Translations under genes and position numbers: made by a program | Notes under the pieces: generated by a model | The model's database searches: none | What the model was told of the DNA's origin: nothing | What the model saw: the letters and a program-made list of their open reading frames with translations, nothing else | Shown: positions 5,392-11,249 of the stretch, piece after piece | Position numbering within the stretch: position 1 is the first letter of the stretch | Layout: each line of letters begins with the position of its first letter | Assembly (NCBI GenBank): GCA_013152825.1 | Contig: JAADFP010000055.1 | Span: 1-11,249 of the forward strand | Source of the DNA: Caldisericota bacterium | Lineage (GTDB): Bacteria; CAIJMQ01; JAADFP01 | DNA: 11,249 nucleotides | Direction: 5' to 3'

Positions 5392-5793
5392 ATAGACTTT
5401 CAGAAATTAAGCCGGGATATTGCTCGCCTGTGCTGGGATAAAAAGGGCGAGGATATAGTAGTTATAAACCTGGAAGGGATTAGCATAATCTGTGACTACT
5501 TCGTTATTGTTACCGGAGAAACCGAAATACACAACCGCAGCGTATGCGATGCAGTCAAAGAGGAAATAGAAGGAAAACAGGGAATTCTCCTGCATCACAT
5601 AGAAGGATACGAGGAAGGCAAATGGATTCTGATGGATTTCGGAGGAGTTTTAGTTCATATCTTTACACAGGAACTGAGGGAATATTATGACCTGGAAAGA
5701 CTCTGGGGAGATGCACCCCAAGAAAAGTTCACCTCCCTGGCGAGTGGAAAAGAAGATAGAGGAAGCATTAAAGAAAACATTAGAGAAGCTTAA
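5392..5793 (+). CDS. rsfS: Ribosomal silencing factor RsfS, non-canonical ATA start, 133 residues
   Basis: RsfS binds ribosomal protein uL14 and keeps the subunits apart when nutrients are scarce. The frame encodes the whole conserved domain: WDKKGEDIVVINL (residues 14-26), CDYFVIVTG (33-41), HHIEGYEEGKWILMDFGG (69-86), VHIFTQELREYYDLERLW (89-106) and GDAP (107-110). The only stop upstream in frame is at 5374-5376, and the conserved domain has its normal N-terminal lead if translation starts at the ATA of 5392 (next residues DFQKLSRDIARL). No ATG, GTG or TTG occurs before the core domain, while a strong AAGGAGG lies ten bases upstream. ATA at 5386 is an alternative. The last 23 residues after GDAP go beyond the usual family end and overlap argS in another frame by 107 bases. 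An assembly or point change from ATG cannot be excluded. Confidence 0.88.
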   Translation: MDFQKLSRDIARLCWDKKGEDIVVINLEGISIICDYFVIVTGETEIHNRSVCDAVKEEIEGKQGILLHHIEGYEEGKWILMDFGGVLVHIFTQELREYYDLERLWGDAPQEKFTSLASGKEDRGSIKENIREA

Positions 5794-6847
5794 ATGCAAA
5801 GGCTGGCACATCCCTTCTTCCTTACCCCCACTCCAGACCACCCGGCTCAAGGGAAAAGGAGATTTCACCAGCAACCTGCCCTTCTTAATCTCCTCCCTTA
5901 ACTCCCTCCCCCCCCAGAAAGCCAGCCAGGCTATCCAGGAAGAGATCTCTCTTCCCCAGCAGGAAATAACCGTTGAAGCAGCAGGCGGCTACCTGAATTT
6001 CAGCCTCACTCCTTCCTGTTTATACCGGGTAGCCCGGGAAATCCTGCAGCAGGGAGAATCTTTTCCCCTGCTCAACACGGGAGAAGGGAAAAAGGTGCAG
6101 GTAGAATTTGTAAGTGCCAATCCTACCGGCCCCCTTCATGTGGGACATGGCAGAGGAGCCTCCCTGGGCTCTGCCCTCACCCACCTGCTAAAAAAAGTTG
6201 GCTACCAGGTGGAGAGTGAATACTACGTAAACAACGTGGGAAGACAGATAGCACTCCTGGGAGAATCCCTTGCCCTGCGCCTGAAAGAGATAGAAGGAGA
6301 AAAGATAGAATGGGGCAAAGACCATTACAAAGGCGAATACCTCAAAAATATGGCAGAAAAGTATTTTACCCAGCTAAAAGAGAAAAAGGATGATGCCAAT
6401 TTCCTGGGAAAATTCGCGGCAGAGAAACTACTCAAAGAAATCAAGGAAGACTTAAAAAGTTTTGAGGTAGAAATAGACTCTTACACTTTTGAAGACTCCC
6501 TTTACCAGCAGGGAAAAGTGGAAGAAGCCATTGAAGAATTAAAGAAAAAGGGCGCTGTTTACGAAAAAGATGGTGCCTGGTGGCTAGCCTCCACCCGCTT
6601 CGGCGACGAGAAAGACAGAGTAGTAATAAGAAAAGACGGCAGGCCTACTTACCTGGCCTCCGATATCGCCTACCACCGGGAGAAATTCAGAAAAGGATAC
6701 GAAATAATCGTGGACATCTGGGGTGCAGACCATCACGGATACGTAAAAAGGCTTAAATCTGCCCTGCAGTTCCTGGGACTTCCAGTTCCTGGGACTTCCG
6801 GCAGAAAACTTGAAAGTGATTTTAGTGCAAATGGTAAGCCTGGTTAA
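5687..6847 (+). CDS. argS: Arginyl-tRNA synthetase, N-terminal and catalytic part, frameshifted by a duplication
   Basis: ArgS charges tRNA-Arg with arginine in the cytoplasm. This part holds the N-terminal tRNA-binding domain (KKIEEALKKTLEKL, 22-35; GDFTSN, 58-63), the class I signature SANPTGPLHVGHGRGA (143-158, HIGH-type HVGH at 151-154) and IWGADHHGYVKRLKSAL, which reaches about residue 360. From codon 361 a 16-base tandem duplication (6767-6799) shifts the frame, and about 26 residues later, most of them unrelated to ArgS, a stop ends it. Without one copy the frame continues into 6810-7382 and gives about 559 residues, normal for the family. The ATG at 5687 has GAGGG six bases upstream. 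ATG 5711 and GTG 5744 are alternatives that would remove an N-terminal extension. An eight-C run at 5908-5915 is a further slippage-prone spot. Confidence 0.88.
   Translation: MTWKDSGEMHPKKSSPPWRVEKKIEEALKKTLEKLKCKGWHIPSSLPPLQTTRLKGKGDFTSNLPFLISSLNSLPPQKASQAIQEEISLPQQEITVEAAGGYLNFSLTPSCLYRVAREILQQGESFPLLNTGEGKKVQVEFVSANPTGPLHVGHGRGASLGSALTHLLKKVGYQVESEYYVNNVGRQIALLGESLALRLKEIEGEKIEWGKDHYKGEYLKNMAEKYFTQLKEKKDDANFLGKFAAEKLLKEIKEDLKSFEVEIDSYTFEDSLYQQGKVEEAIEELKKKGAVYEKDGAWWLASTRFGDEKDRVVIRKDGRPTYLASDIAYHREKFRKGYEIIVDIWGADHHGYVKRLKSALQFLGLPVPGTSGRKLESDFSANGKPG
6767..6799 (+). repeat. 16-base tandem duplication inside argS
   Basis: CAGTTCCTGGGACTTC occurs at 6767-6782 and again at 6783-6798, and the next base (6799) repeats as well, so 17 bases match at an offset of 16. 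Sixteen is not a multiple of three, so the copy shifts the frame. Deleting either copy reads Q-F-L-G-L-P-A-E-N-L-K straight into the ArgS continuation. Confidence 0.95.
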
Positions 6848-7382
6848 AGGGGGAGAAAAAATACCCCTTTCCACCCGGGGAGGAAAATTCTTATCCCTGA
6901 AAGACCTCATAGAGGAAGTAGGCTCGGACGTATGCCACTTCATATTTCTCACCCGTCGCCCCGATACCCAGCTGGAATTTGACATTGACCTGGCCAAAAA
7001 GGATGCCCCGGAAAACCCTGTTTACTACGTGCAGTATGCCCATGCCCGGATAAGAAGCATATTTAACCGGGCAGAACGGAAAGAAGACTCCCTCTCCCCT
7101 GCCTGGGAGTTGCTCCAGGCTCCGGAAGAAAAGGAAGTCTTAAAAAAACTTGCCCTCTACCCCTGGGTGCTGGAGAACGCGGCAGAAGCACTGGAACCGC
7201 ACCGCATCACCGGATACCTCCAGGAATTAGCAGCCTCTTTCCATAAATTTTACGACACCCAGCGTGTGCTGGGAGAAGAAGAATCTCTCATGGAAGCCCG
7301 CCTTGGCCTCTGCACCATAACCCGACGGGTCATTGCTTCGGGCTTAAAAATACTGGGAGTAAAGCCAAAAGAGAGGATGTAA
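6810..7382 (+). CDS. argS: Arginyl-tRNA synthetase, C-terminal part in the shifted frame
   Basis: This is the continuation of argS after the duplication. LKVILVQMVSLVKGGEKIPL leads into STRGGKFLSLKDLIEEVG, the ArgS equivalent of the KMSK loop region. PENPVYYVQYAHARIRSIFNRA then opens the anticodon-binding (DALR) domain, which ends with AASFHKFYDTQRVL and a short tail to 7379. The position 6810 is only the first TTG in this frame. No Shine-Dalgarno sequence precedes it, so independent translation is unlikely and the true protein should be the fusion with 5687-6766. The stop lies two bases before the lpd ATG, so in the intact form argS and lpd would be one transcription unit. If the duplication is real, catalytic HIGH and KMSK elements are on separate frames and the gene should be inactive unless another argS exists. 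Confidence 0.88.
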   Translation: MKVILVQMVSLVKGGEKIPLSTRGGKFLSLKDLIEEVGSDVCHFIFLTRRPDTQLEFDIDLAKKDAPENPVYYVQYAHARIRSIFNRAERKEDSLSPAWELLQAPEEKEVLKKLALYPWVLENAAEALEPHRITGYLQELAASFHKFYDTQRVLGEEESLMEARLGLCTITRRVIASGLKILGVKPKERM

Positions 7383-7384
7383 AA

Positions 7385-8734
7385 ATGAAAAAGAAAGTAG
7401 TTATTCTCGGTGGCGGTCCCGCAGGTTACTCCGCAGCCATAAGGTGCGCCCAGCTGGGCGCAGAGGTAGCAGTGGTGGAAAAAGAAAACCTGGGCGGAGT
7501 ATGCCTGAATCATGGATGCATTCCCACTAAAACCCTGGTAAAGACAGCAGAACTGGCAAAAGAGGTAAAAAACGCTCCGGCGTTTGGCGTGGAAGTTGAT
7601 TTTAAAGGCATTGACTGGGGCAAAGTTTTCCAGCGAAAGAACGAAGTGGTCAAAAAACTAACCGGGGGCATAGGCTTCCTCTTCCGTCATTACGGCATAG
7701 AATGGATAAGAGAGGAGGGAAAACTCACCCGGGAAGGAATCACCGTGGGAGGAAAACTAATCCCTGCTGATAACATCATCCTGGCCACAGGCTCTTCTGC
7801 GGTTTTACTGCCCGGAATCGCGGGAAAAAGGATCCTCACCCACCGGGAAGCACTCATGATAGAAAAACTGCCCGAAAGAGTGCTTATCATTGGCGGAGGA
7901 GTAAACGGCTGCGAATTTGCCCACATATTCTCCTCCGCAGGAGTAGAGGTTACCCTGGTAGAGATGCTGGACAGGCTGCTGCCCGGGGAAGACGGGGAAA
8001 TCTCCCGGGGAGTGGAAAAAGCTCTCAGGAAACAGGGAGTCAAAATCTACACCTCCTGCAAAGCATCCGAGATAGAAGAGAGCGAAAGCGCCGCCTCCTG
8101 CCGGATAGGAGAAGAAAAATGGGAAGGGGACTACCTCATCCTCTGCCTGGGAAGAAAGAGAAACACGGATGGCTTTTCCGAAGCAGGAATAGAAGTGAGC
8201 AAAGAAGGCGTGCAGGTAAACGAATATCTGGAAACCTCCCTGCCCGGGGTTTATGCCGCAGGCGACATACTCCCCACCCCCCAGCTTGCCCACGTAGCCT
8301 ATAGAGAAGGAAAGACCGCCGCAGAAAACGTGATGGGAGAAAGGGTAGAGATCAACTACGGAGCCATACCCAGGGTAATCTTCACCTCGCCGGAGGCAGC
8401 CAGCGTGGGGATGAGCGAGGAAGAGTTAAAAAACAGGGGGATTCCCTACTCAGTGGAAAGATTCCCCTTCACTGCCTCCGGGAAAGCACTAAGCGAAGGA
8501 GACACAGAAGGCTGGGCAAAAATCCTGGTACACGAAGAAACCGAAGAAATCCTCGCTCTACACATTTTCTCTCACAATGCCGGGGAACTACTGGGTGAAG
8601 GCATCCTGGCCATAAACCTGGAAGCTACCCCGGAAGACATAGCCAGCTCCATCCATCCCCACCCCACCCGGTCTGAAAGCATCCAGGAAGTAGCAGAGCT
8701 CTTCCTGGGACAGCCGTTACATTTCCTAAAGTGA
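7385..8734 (+). CDS. lpd: Dihydrolipoyl dehydrogenase (E3), 449 residues
   Basis: This FAD enzyme reoxidises dihydrolipoyl groups with NAD+, serving 2-oxoacid dehydrogenase complexes and the glycine cleavage system. The FAD-binding motif GGGPAGYSAAIRCAQLGAE occupies 9-27. The redox disulfide lies in GGVCLNHGCIPTKT, with C40 and C45 spaced C-x4-C. The NAD-binding GGGVNGCEFA follows at about 168-177 and a second FAD motif YAAGDI at about 288-294. The C-terminal interface has HPHPTRSE (424-431) with the catalytic His-Glu pair H426/E431. At 449 residues it is slightly short for the family, but no motif is missing. The ATG follows the argS stop by two bases and has AGAGG upstream. The stop overlaps the lipB GTG by four bases, tying E3 to lipoate assembly. 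A mercuric reductase is unlikely because no extra metal-binding cysteines are present. Confidence 0.95.
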   Translation: MKKKVVILGGGPAGYSAAIRCAQLGAEVAVVEKENLGGVCLNHGCIPTKTLVKTAELAKEVKNAPAFGVEVDFKGIDWGKVFQRKNEVVKKLTGGIGFLFRHYGIEWIREEGKLTREGITVGGKLIPADNIILATGSSAVLLPGIAGKRILTHREALMIEKLPERVLIIGGGVNGCEFAHIFSSAGVEVTLVEMLDRLLPGEDGEISRGVEKALRKQGVKIYTSCKASEIEESESAASCRIGEEKWEGDYLILCLGRKRNTDGFSEAGIEVSKEGVQVNEYLETSLPGVYAAGDILPTPQLAHVAYREGKTAAENVMGERVEINYGAIPRVIFTSPEAASVGMSEEELKNRGIPYSVERFPFTASGKALSEGDTEGWAKILVHEETEEILALHIFSHNAGELLGEGILAINLEATPEDIASSIHPHPTRSESIQEVAELFLGQPLHFLK

Positions 8735-9348
8735 GAATAATAGAATTAGGCCTAACTAAATATCGGGAAGCCTGGGCTTTACAAAAAAAGCTCTGGCAGG
8801 AAGTGGTGGAAGGAGCAGAAGAAGTCTTTCTCATCCTGCGCCACTTCCCGGTAATTACCCTGGGAAGAAGCTCCCATGAAAGCAATATACTGGTGGGAGA
8901 AGAAATCCTCAGGAAAAAAGGAGTGGAAATCTTTCAGATAGAAAGAGGCGGAGATGTTACCTTTCACGGCCCGGGACAGTGGATGGGATATCCCATACTT
9001 GATTTAAAACGCAGAAAGCGCGACGTTCACCTCTACCTGCGCAACCTGGAAGAGATTATCATCAACACCCTGAAAGACTACGGTCTCTCCGGCAAAAGGA
9101 TCCCGGGAATGACCGGCGTGTGGATAGGAGAAAAGAAAATCGCCAGCATCGGCGTAGCCATATCCCGCTGGGTCACCTACCATGGCTTTGCCTTCAACAT
9201 CCAGCCGGAAAAAGAGTATTTTAACCTGATAAACCCCTGCGGCCTGGGAAAAGAAATCACCTGCCTGGAAGAAGAGTTGCACACAAAATTAGAGATGCAG
9301 GCGGTAAAAGAGAAAATAAAAGAAAACTTTCAGAAAATCTATTCATAG
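8731..9348 (+). CDS. lipB: Octanoyl-[acyl-carrier-protein]:protein N-octanoyltransferase LipB, 205 residues
   Basis: LipB transfers octanoate from acyl carrier protein to a lysine on the lipoyl domains of E2 or H proteins, the step before LipA. The family signature RGGDVTFHGPGQ (72-83), GVWIGEKKIASIGVAI (129-144, catalytic lysine about K136) and HGFAFNI (151-157) are all present. The thioester cysteine C170 lies in INPCGL. Length is typical. Translation starts with GTG at 8731, whose TG forms the lpd stop TGA, so the two genes are coupled. The yihY-like gene follows after two bases. Because LipB works with endogenous octanoyl-ACP and LipA is present, the cell can make its own lipoyl cofactor. 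Confidence 0.95.
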   Translation: MRIIELGLTKYREAWALQKKLWQEVVEGAEEVFLILRHFPVITLGRSSHESNILVGEEILRKKGVEIFQIERGGDVTFHGPGQWMGYPILDLKRRKRDVHLYLRNLEEIIINTLKDYGLSGKRIPGMTGVWIGEKKIASIGVAISRWVTYHGFAFNIQPEKEYFNLINPCGLGKEITCLEEELHTKLEMQAVKEKIKENFQKIYS

Positions 9349-9350
9349 AA

Positions 9351-10634
9351 ATGATTTGGCGAAGAAAGATCTGGGACTACTTCAGCAAAGACCTCTGGAG
9401 AACTGAAATAGAACAGCTCTCCCGCTGCAAAATGTGGTTCCTGAAATTCTTAAAAATGCTCTTCCTTTCCCTGAAAGGCTTTATAGAAGACCGCTGCCTG
9501 CTCTTCTCCTCCTCCCTTTCCTTCAGTGCCCTGCTCTCGCTAGTTCCCGTACTGGCCGTAATGTTCTCAGTGAGCAAGGGTTTGGGATTACAAAGCCTGC
9601 TGGAAAAATTGGTCCTGGAAAAGGTAACCGGTGGCATGGAGGAGATTCTCAACCAGTTTCTCACCTACATAGAAAACACCAACGCCTCCACCCTGGGGAC
9701 CCTGGGGGTAATCTTCGCTTTTCTCATTGCCGTGCGCATTATCTCCCTGGTAGAAAGAATCTTCAACGAGATCTGGGGAGTAAAGGAAGGCAGGGCCTGG
9801 TGGAAAAAAATAAGCGAATACATCACCCTGATAATCGTCACCCCCATCTTCCTCTCCGGCGCCATCACCCTCACCATTACCCTGCAGCATACCTCCTTTT
9901 TCCAGAAATTTTTCTCCTCCCTGTTCACCAACAAATACTTTCTCATCTTCACCTCCTACTTCTCCGCCTGGTTAGTTTTCTCCTTCCTCTACTTTTTCCT
10001 CCCCCATACCCGGGTAAAAATCAAAAGCGCCCTTCTGGCGGGAGTAATAGGAGGAAGCCTCTGGCAATTAACCCAGTGGGGCTACTTCCACTACCAGGTA
10101 GGCTTCACCCGCTACAATGCCATATACGGCAGCTTCGCCCAGGTACTGCTCTTCCTCATCTGGACACAGCTCTCCTGGGCAATACTGCTCCTGGGAGGAG
10201 AAATATCCTACGTGCACCAGAACTTCAGAACCCTGGAAAAAGAATTCCAATTCCGGCACCTGAGCTTCTCCGCCCGGGAAATTCTTTCCCTGGCTATACT
10301 CGTGGACCTGGGCAAAAAATATGCCGCAGGCGAGGAGTGGTCTCCCGAAGAATGGGAACTCTCCCAGAAAATCCCCCTCCGTCCCATAAACCAGCTGCTC
10401 TCCCTCCTGGAAGAAAAGGGCTTTATTAAAAAAAGCGAAAAAGGACAATTCCTCCCCGCCCGTCCCTACGAGCACATCCCGCTGAAAGAAGTCATTGATT
10501 CCTTGCGAGAAGAAGGAGACCATATCCCCATAAACCAGGAACTCCATTACCTGCAAGAGCTACAAAAAAACTACCTGGAAAAAGGCTGGGAAGAATTCTC
10601 CCAGCTCACCCTGAAAGACCTGCTCAATGCATAG
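9351..10634 (+). CDS. YihY/BrkB family membrane protein with C-terminal winged-helix-like domain, 427 residues
   Basis: This is an inner-membrane protein of the YihY/BrkB family (once misnamed RNase BN), whose biochemical role is unsettled. The family core is visible: SLSFSALLSLVPVLAV (55-70), LVERIFNEIWGV (133-144), RYNAIYGSFAQVLLFLIW (254-271) and SWAILLLGGEISY (275-297 region). By eye there are about six membrane helices between residues 45 and 295. After LGGEISYVHQN a soluble domain (about 305-400, with AREILSLAILVDLGKKY and LLSLLEEKGFIKKSEKGQFL) looks like a winged helix and could bind DNA or protein. The ATG at 9351 is two bases after the lipB stop with no clear ribosome site; ATG 9432 is an alternative that drops 27 basic residues. 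It lies between lipB and lipA, and its last eight bases overlap lipA. A lipoate-related role is not shown. Confidence 0.87.
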   Translation: MIWRRKIWDYFSKDLWRTEIEQLSRCKMWFLKFLKMLFLSLKGFIEDRCLLFSSSLSFSALLSLVPVLAVMFSVSKGLGLQSLLEKLVLEKVTGGMEEILNQFLTYIENTNASTLGTLGVIFAFLIAVRIISLVERIFNEIWGVKEGRAWWKKISEYITLIIVTPIFLSGAITLTITLQHTSFFQKFFSSLFTNKYFLIFTSYFSAWLVFSFLYFFLPHTRVKIKSALLAGVIGGSLWQLTQWGYFHYQVGFTRYNAIYGSFAQVLLFLIWTQLSWAILLLGGEISYVHQNFRTLEKEFQFRHLSFSAREILSLAILVDLGKKYAAGEEWSPEEWELSQKIPLRPINQLLSLLEEKGFIKKSEKGQFLPARPYEHIPLKEVIDSLREEGDHIPINQELHYLQELQKNYLEKGWEEFSQLTLKDLLNA

Positions 10635-11249
10635 AAAACCCTTTCCTCCCTGGCTAAAGAAAAGAGTGCCCTCCTCAGAACAAATGGCAGAGGTATGGGA
10701 ACTCCTCTCCTCCTCCGAGCTCCACACCATATGCCAGAGCGCCCACTGCCCCAACCTGGGAGAATGCTTTGCGCGCGGCACTGCCACCTTTCTCATCCTG
10801 GGAGATACCTGTACCAGGAACTGCCGCTTCTGCCAGGTGAAGAAAGGAAGCCCACTCCCCCTGGATAAAAACGAACCCCTGAGAATAAGGAAAGCCGTAG
10901 AAAAACTCCGCCTGCAATTCGTGGTGGTAACCTCCGTAACTCGCGATGACCTGCCCGACGGAGGAGCAGGCTTATTTGCCCGGGTCATCCAGGAATTACA
11001 CAAAGCAGGCAAAAAAATAGAAGTGCTCATCCCGGATTTCCAGGGCTCTACCCGCGCCATAGAAACAGTAATTGCGGCAAAGCCCGAGATACTCGCCCAC
11101 AACCTGGAAACCGTGCCCCGACTGTATCCCCTGGTGCGTCCCCAGGCAGACTATGCCCGCTCACTATCTGTCCTGCAAACAGCAAAAAAACTATCCCCTT
11201 CCCAGATTACCAAGTCTGGCATCATGGTAGGCATGGGAGAAAAAGAAAG
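10627..11249 (+). CDS. lipA: Lipoyl synthase LipA, partial (N-terminal 207 residues)
   Basis: LipA is a radical SAM enzyme that inserts two sulfur atoms into octanoyl groups attached by LipB. The auxiliary cluster cysteines are C36, C41 and C47 (C-x4-C-x5-C, in CQSAHCPNLGEC). The radical SAM cluster cysteines are C62, C66 and C69 (C-x3-C-x2-C, in CTRNCRFC). The family landmarks ARGTATFLILGDTC, VTSVTRDDLPDGGAGLFA and LETVPRLYPLVRP follow in order. The frame is open to the window edge at GIMVGMGE, so the C-terminal third is missing, not lost. The ATG at 10627 lies inside the end of the preceding gene (eight-base overlap); its N-terminus KPFPPWLKKRVPS matches the normal LipA beginning. With lpd and lipB upstream it completes lipoyl assembly. 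Confidence 0.95.
   Translation, partial: MHRKPFPPWLKKRVPSSEQMAEVWELLSSSELHTICQSAHCPNLGECFARGTATFLILGDTCTRNCRFCQVKKGSPLPLDKNEPLRIRKAVEKLRLQFVVVTSVTRDDLPDGGAGLFARVIQELHKAGKKIEVLIPDFQGSTRAIETVIAAKPEILAHNLETVPRLYPLVRPQADYARSLSVLQTAKKLSPSQITKSGIMVGMGEKE

Noticed and set aside
9434..10429. Long plus-strand open frame of 331 codons inside the YihY-like gene
   Set aside because: It lies wholly within a gene with clear family motifs, its product is rich in Pro, His, Arg and Leu without recognisable domains, and no ribosome site precedes it. It is a shadow of pyrimidine-rich membrane-protein coding.
10068..10556. Minus-strand open frame of 162 codons opposite the YihY-like gene
   Set aside because: Full overlap with a well-supported gene and no recognisable product; a similar shadow exists opposite lpd at 7805-8293.
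10560..11102. Minus-strand open frame of 180 codons over the end of the YihY-like gene and lipA
   Set aside because: It is antisense to lipA, whose iron-sulfur cysteine motifs are intact; the product has no recognisable motif.
1..11249. CRISPR arrays, tRNA or rRNA genes, insertion sequences, phage attachment sites
   Set aside because: No spaced direct repeats, no cloverleaf-like segments and no transposase or integrase motifs were found on either strand.

Overview
The window comes from a bacterium. It carries genes for the ribosome-silencing factor RsfS, bacterial-type arginyl-tRNA synthetase, and the LipB/LipA lipoate pathway. Close packing, several 2-8 base overlaps and lipid-linked sugar glycosyltransferases of a kind common in uncultured deep-branching phyla suggest an environmental lineage. 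I cannot name the phylum from sequence alone. The window is accessory in character on the left and housekeeping on the right.

Left part (1-5080). A partial minus-strand gene (538 to 1 and beyond) and a plus-strand gene (1017-2606) are divergently transcribed paralogues. Both encode polytopic GT-C-like membrane proteins with the same GDW and R-x-PLFN landmarks. The 478-base gap between them holds extended -10 promoters, a terminator-like hairpin with a T run (802-839) and a possible decayed coding remnant. The plus-strand gene leads a tight operon with a family-39 glycosyltransferase that has a TPR tail (2603-4381) and an ALG5/DPM1-like GT2 enzyme (4388-5080). I read this as a cassette in which the GT2 charges a polyprenyl phosphate with sugar and the membrane enzymes transfer that sugar outside the cytoplasm. 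The exact sugar and acceptor are unknown.

Right part (5120-11249). A well-formed promoter (TTGCAG - 17 - TAGAAT) starts a second unit: a DUF2007 protein, rsfS, argS, lpd, lipB, a YihY/BrkB membrane protein and lipA (cut by the window end). rsfS has no ATG, GTG or TTG start; it has a strong Shine-Dalgarno sequence and an ATA codon where the family start is expected. argS is broken by an exact 16-base tandem duplication at 6767-6799, and removing one copy restores a full-length enzyme of about 559 residues. lpd, lipB and lipA together supply lipoyl cofactor assembly and the E3 subunit shared by 2-oxoacid dehydrogenases and the glycine cleavage system.

Themes to check are: leaderless transcription from a TGTTANAAT element placed directly before start codons, the ATA start of rsfS, the argS duplication, the long rsfS/argS overlap, the divergent paralogue pair, and the change in base composition from about 30-40% GC on the left to about 43-62% on the right (hand counts of single rows). 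No tRNA, rRNA, CRISPR array or insertion sequence was seen.
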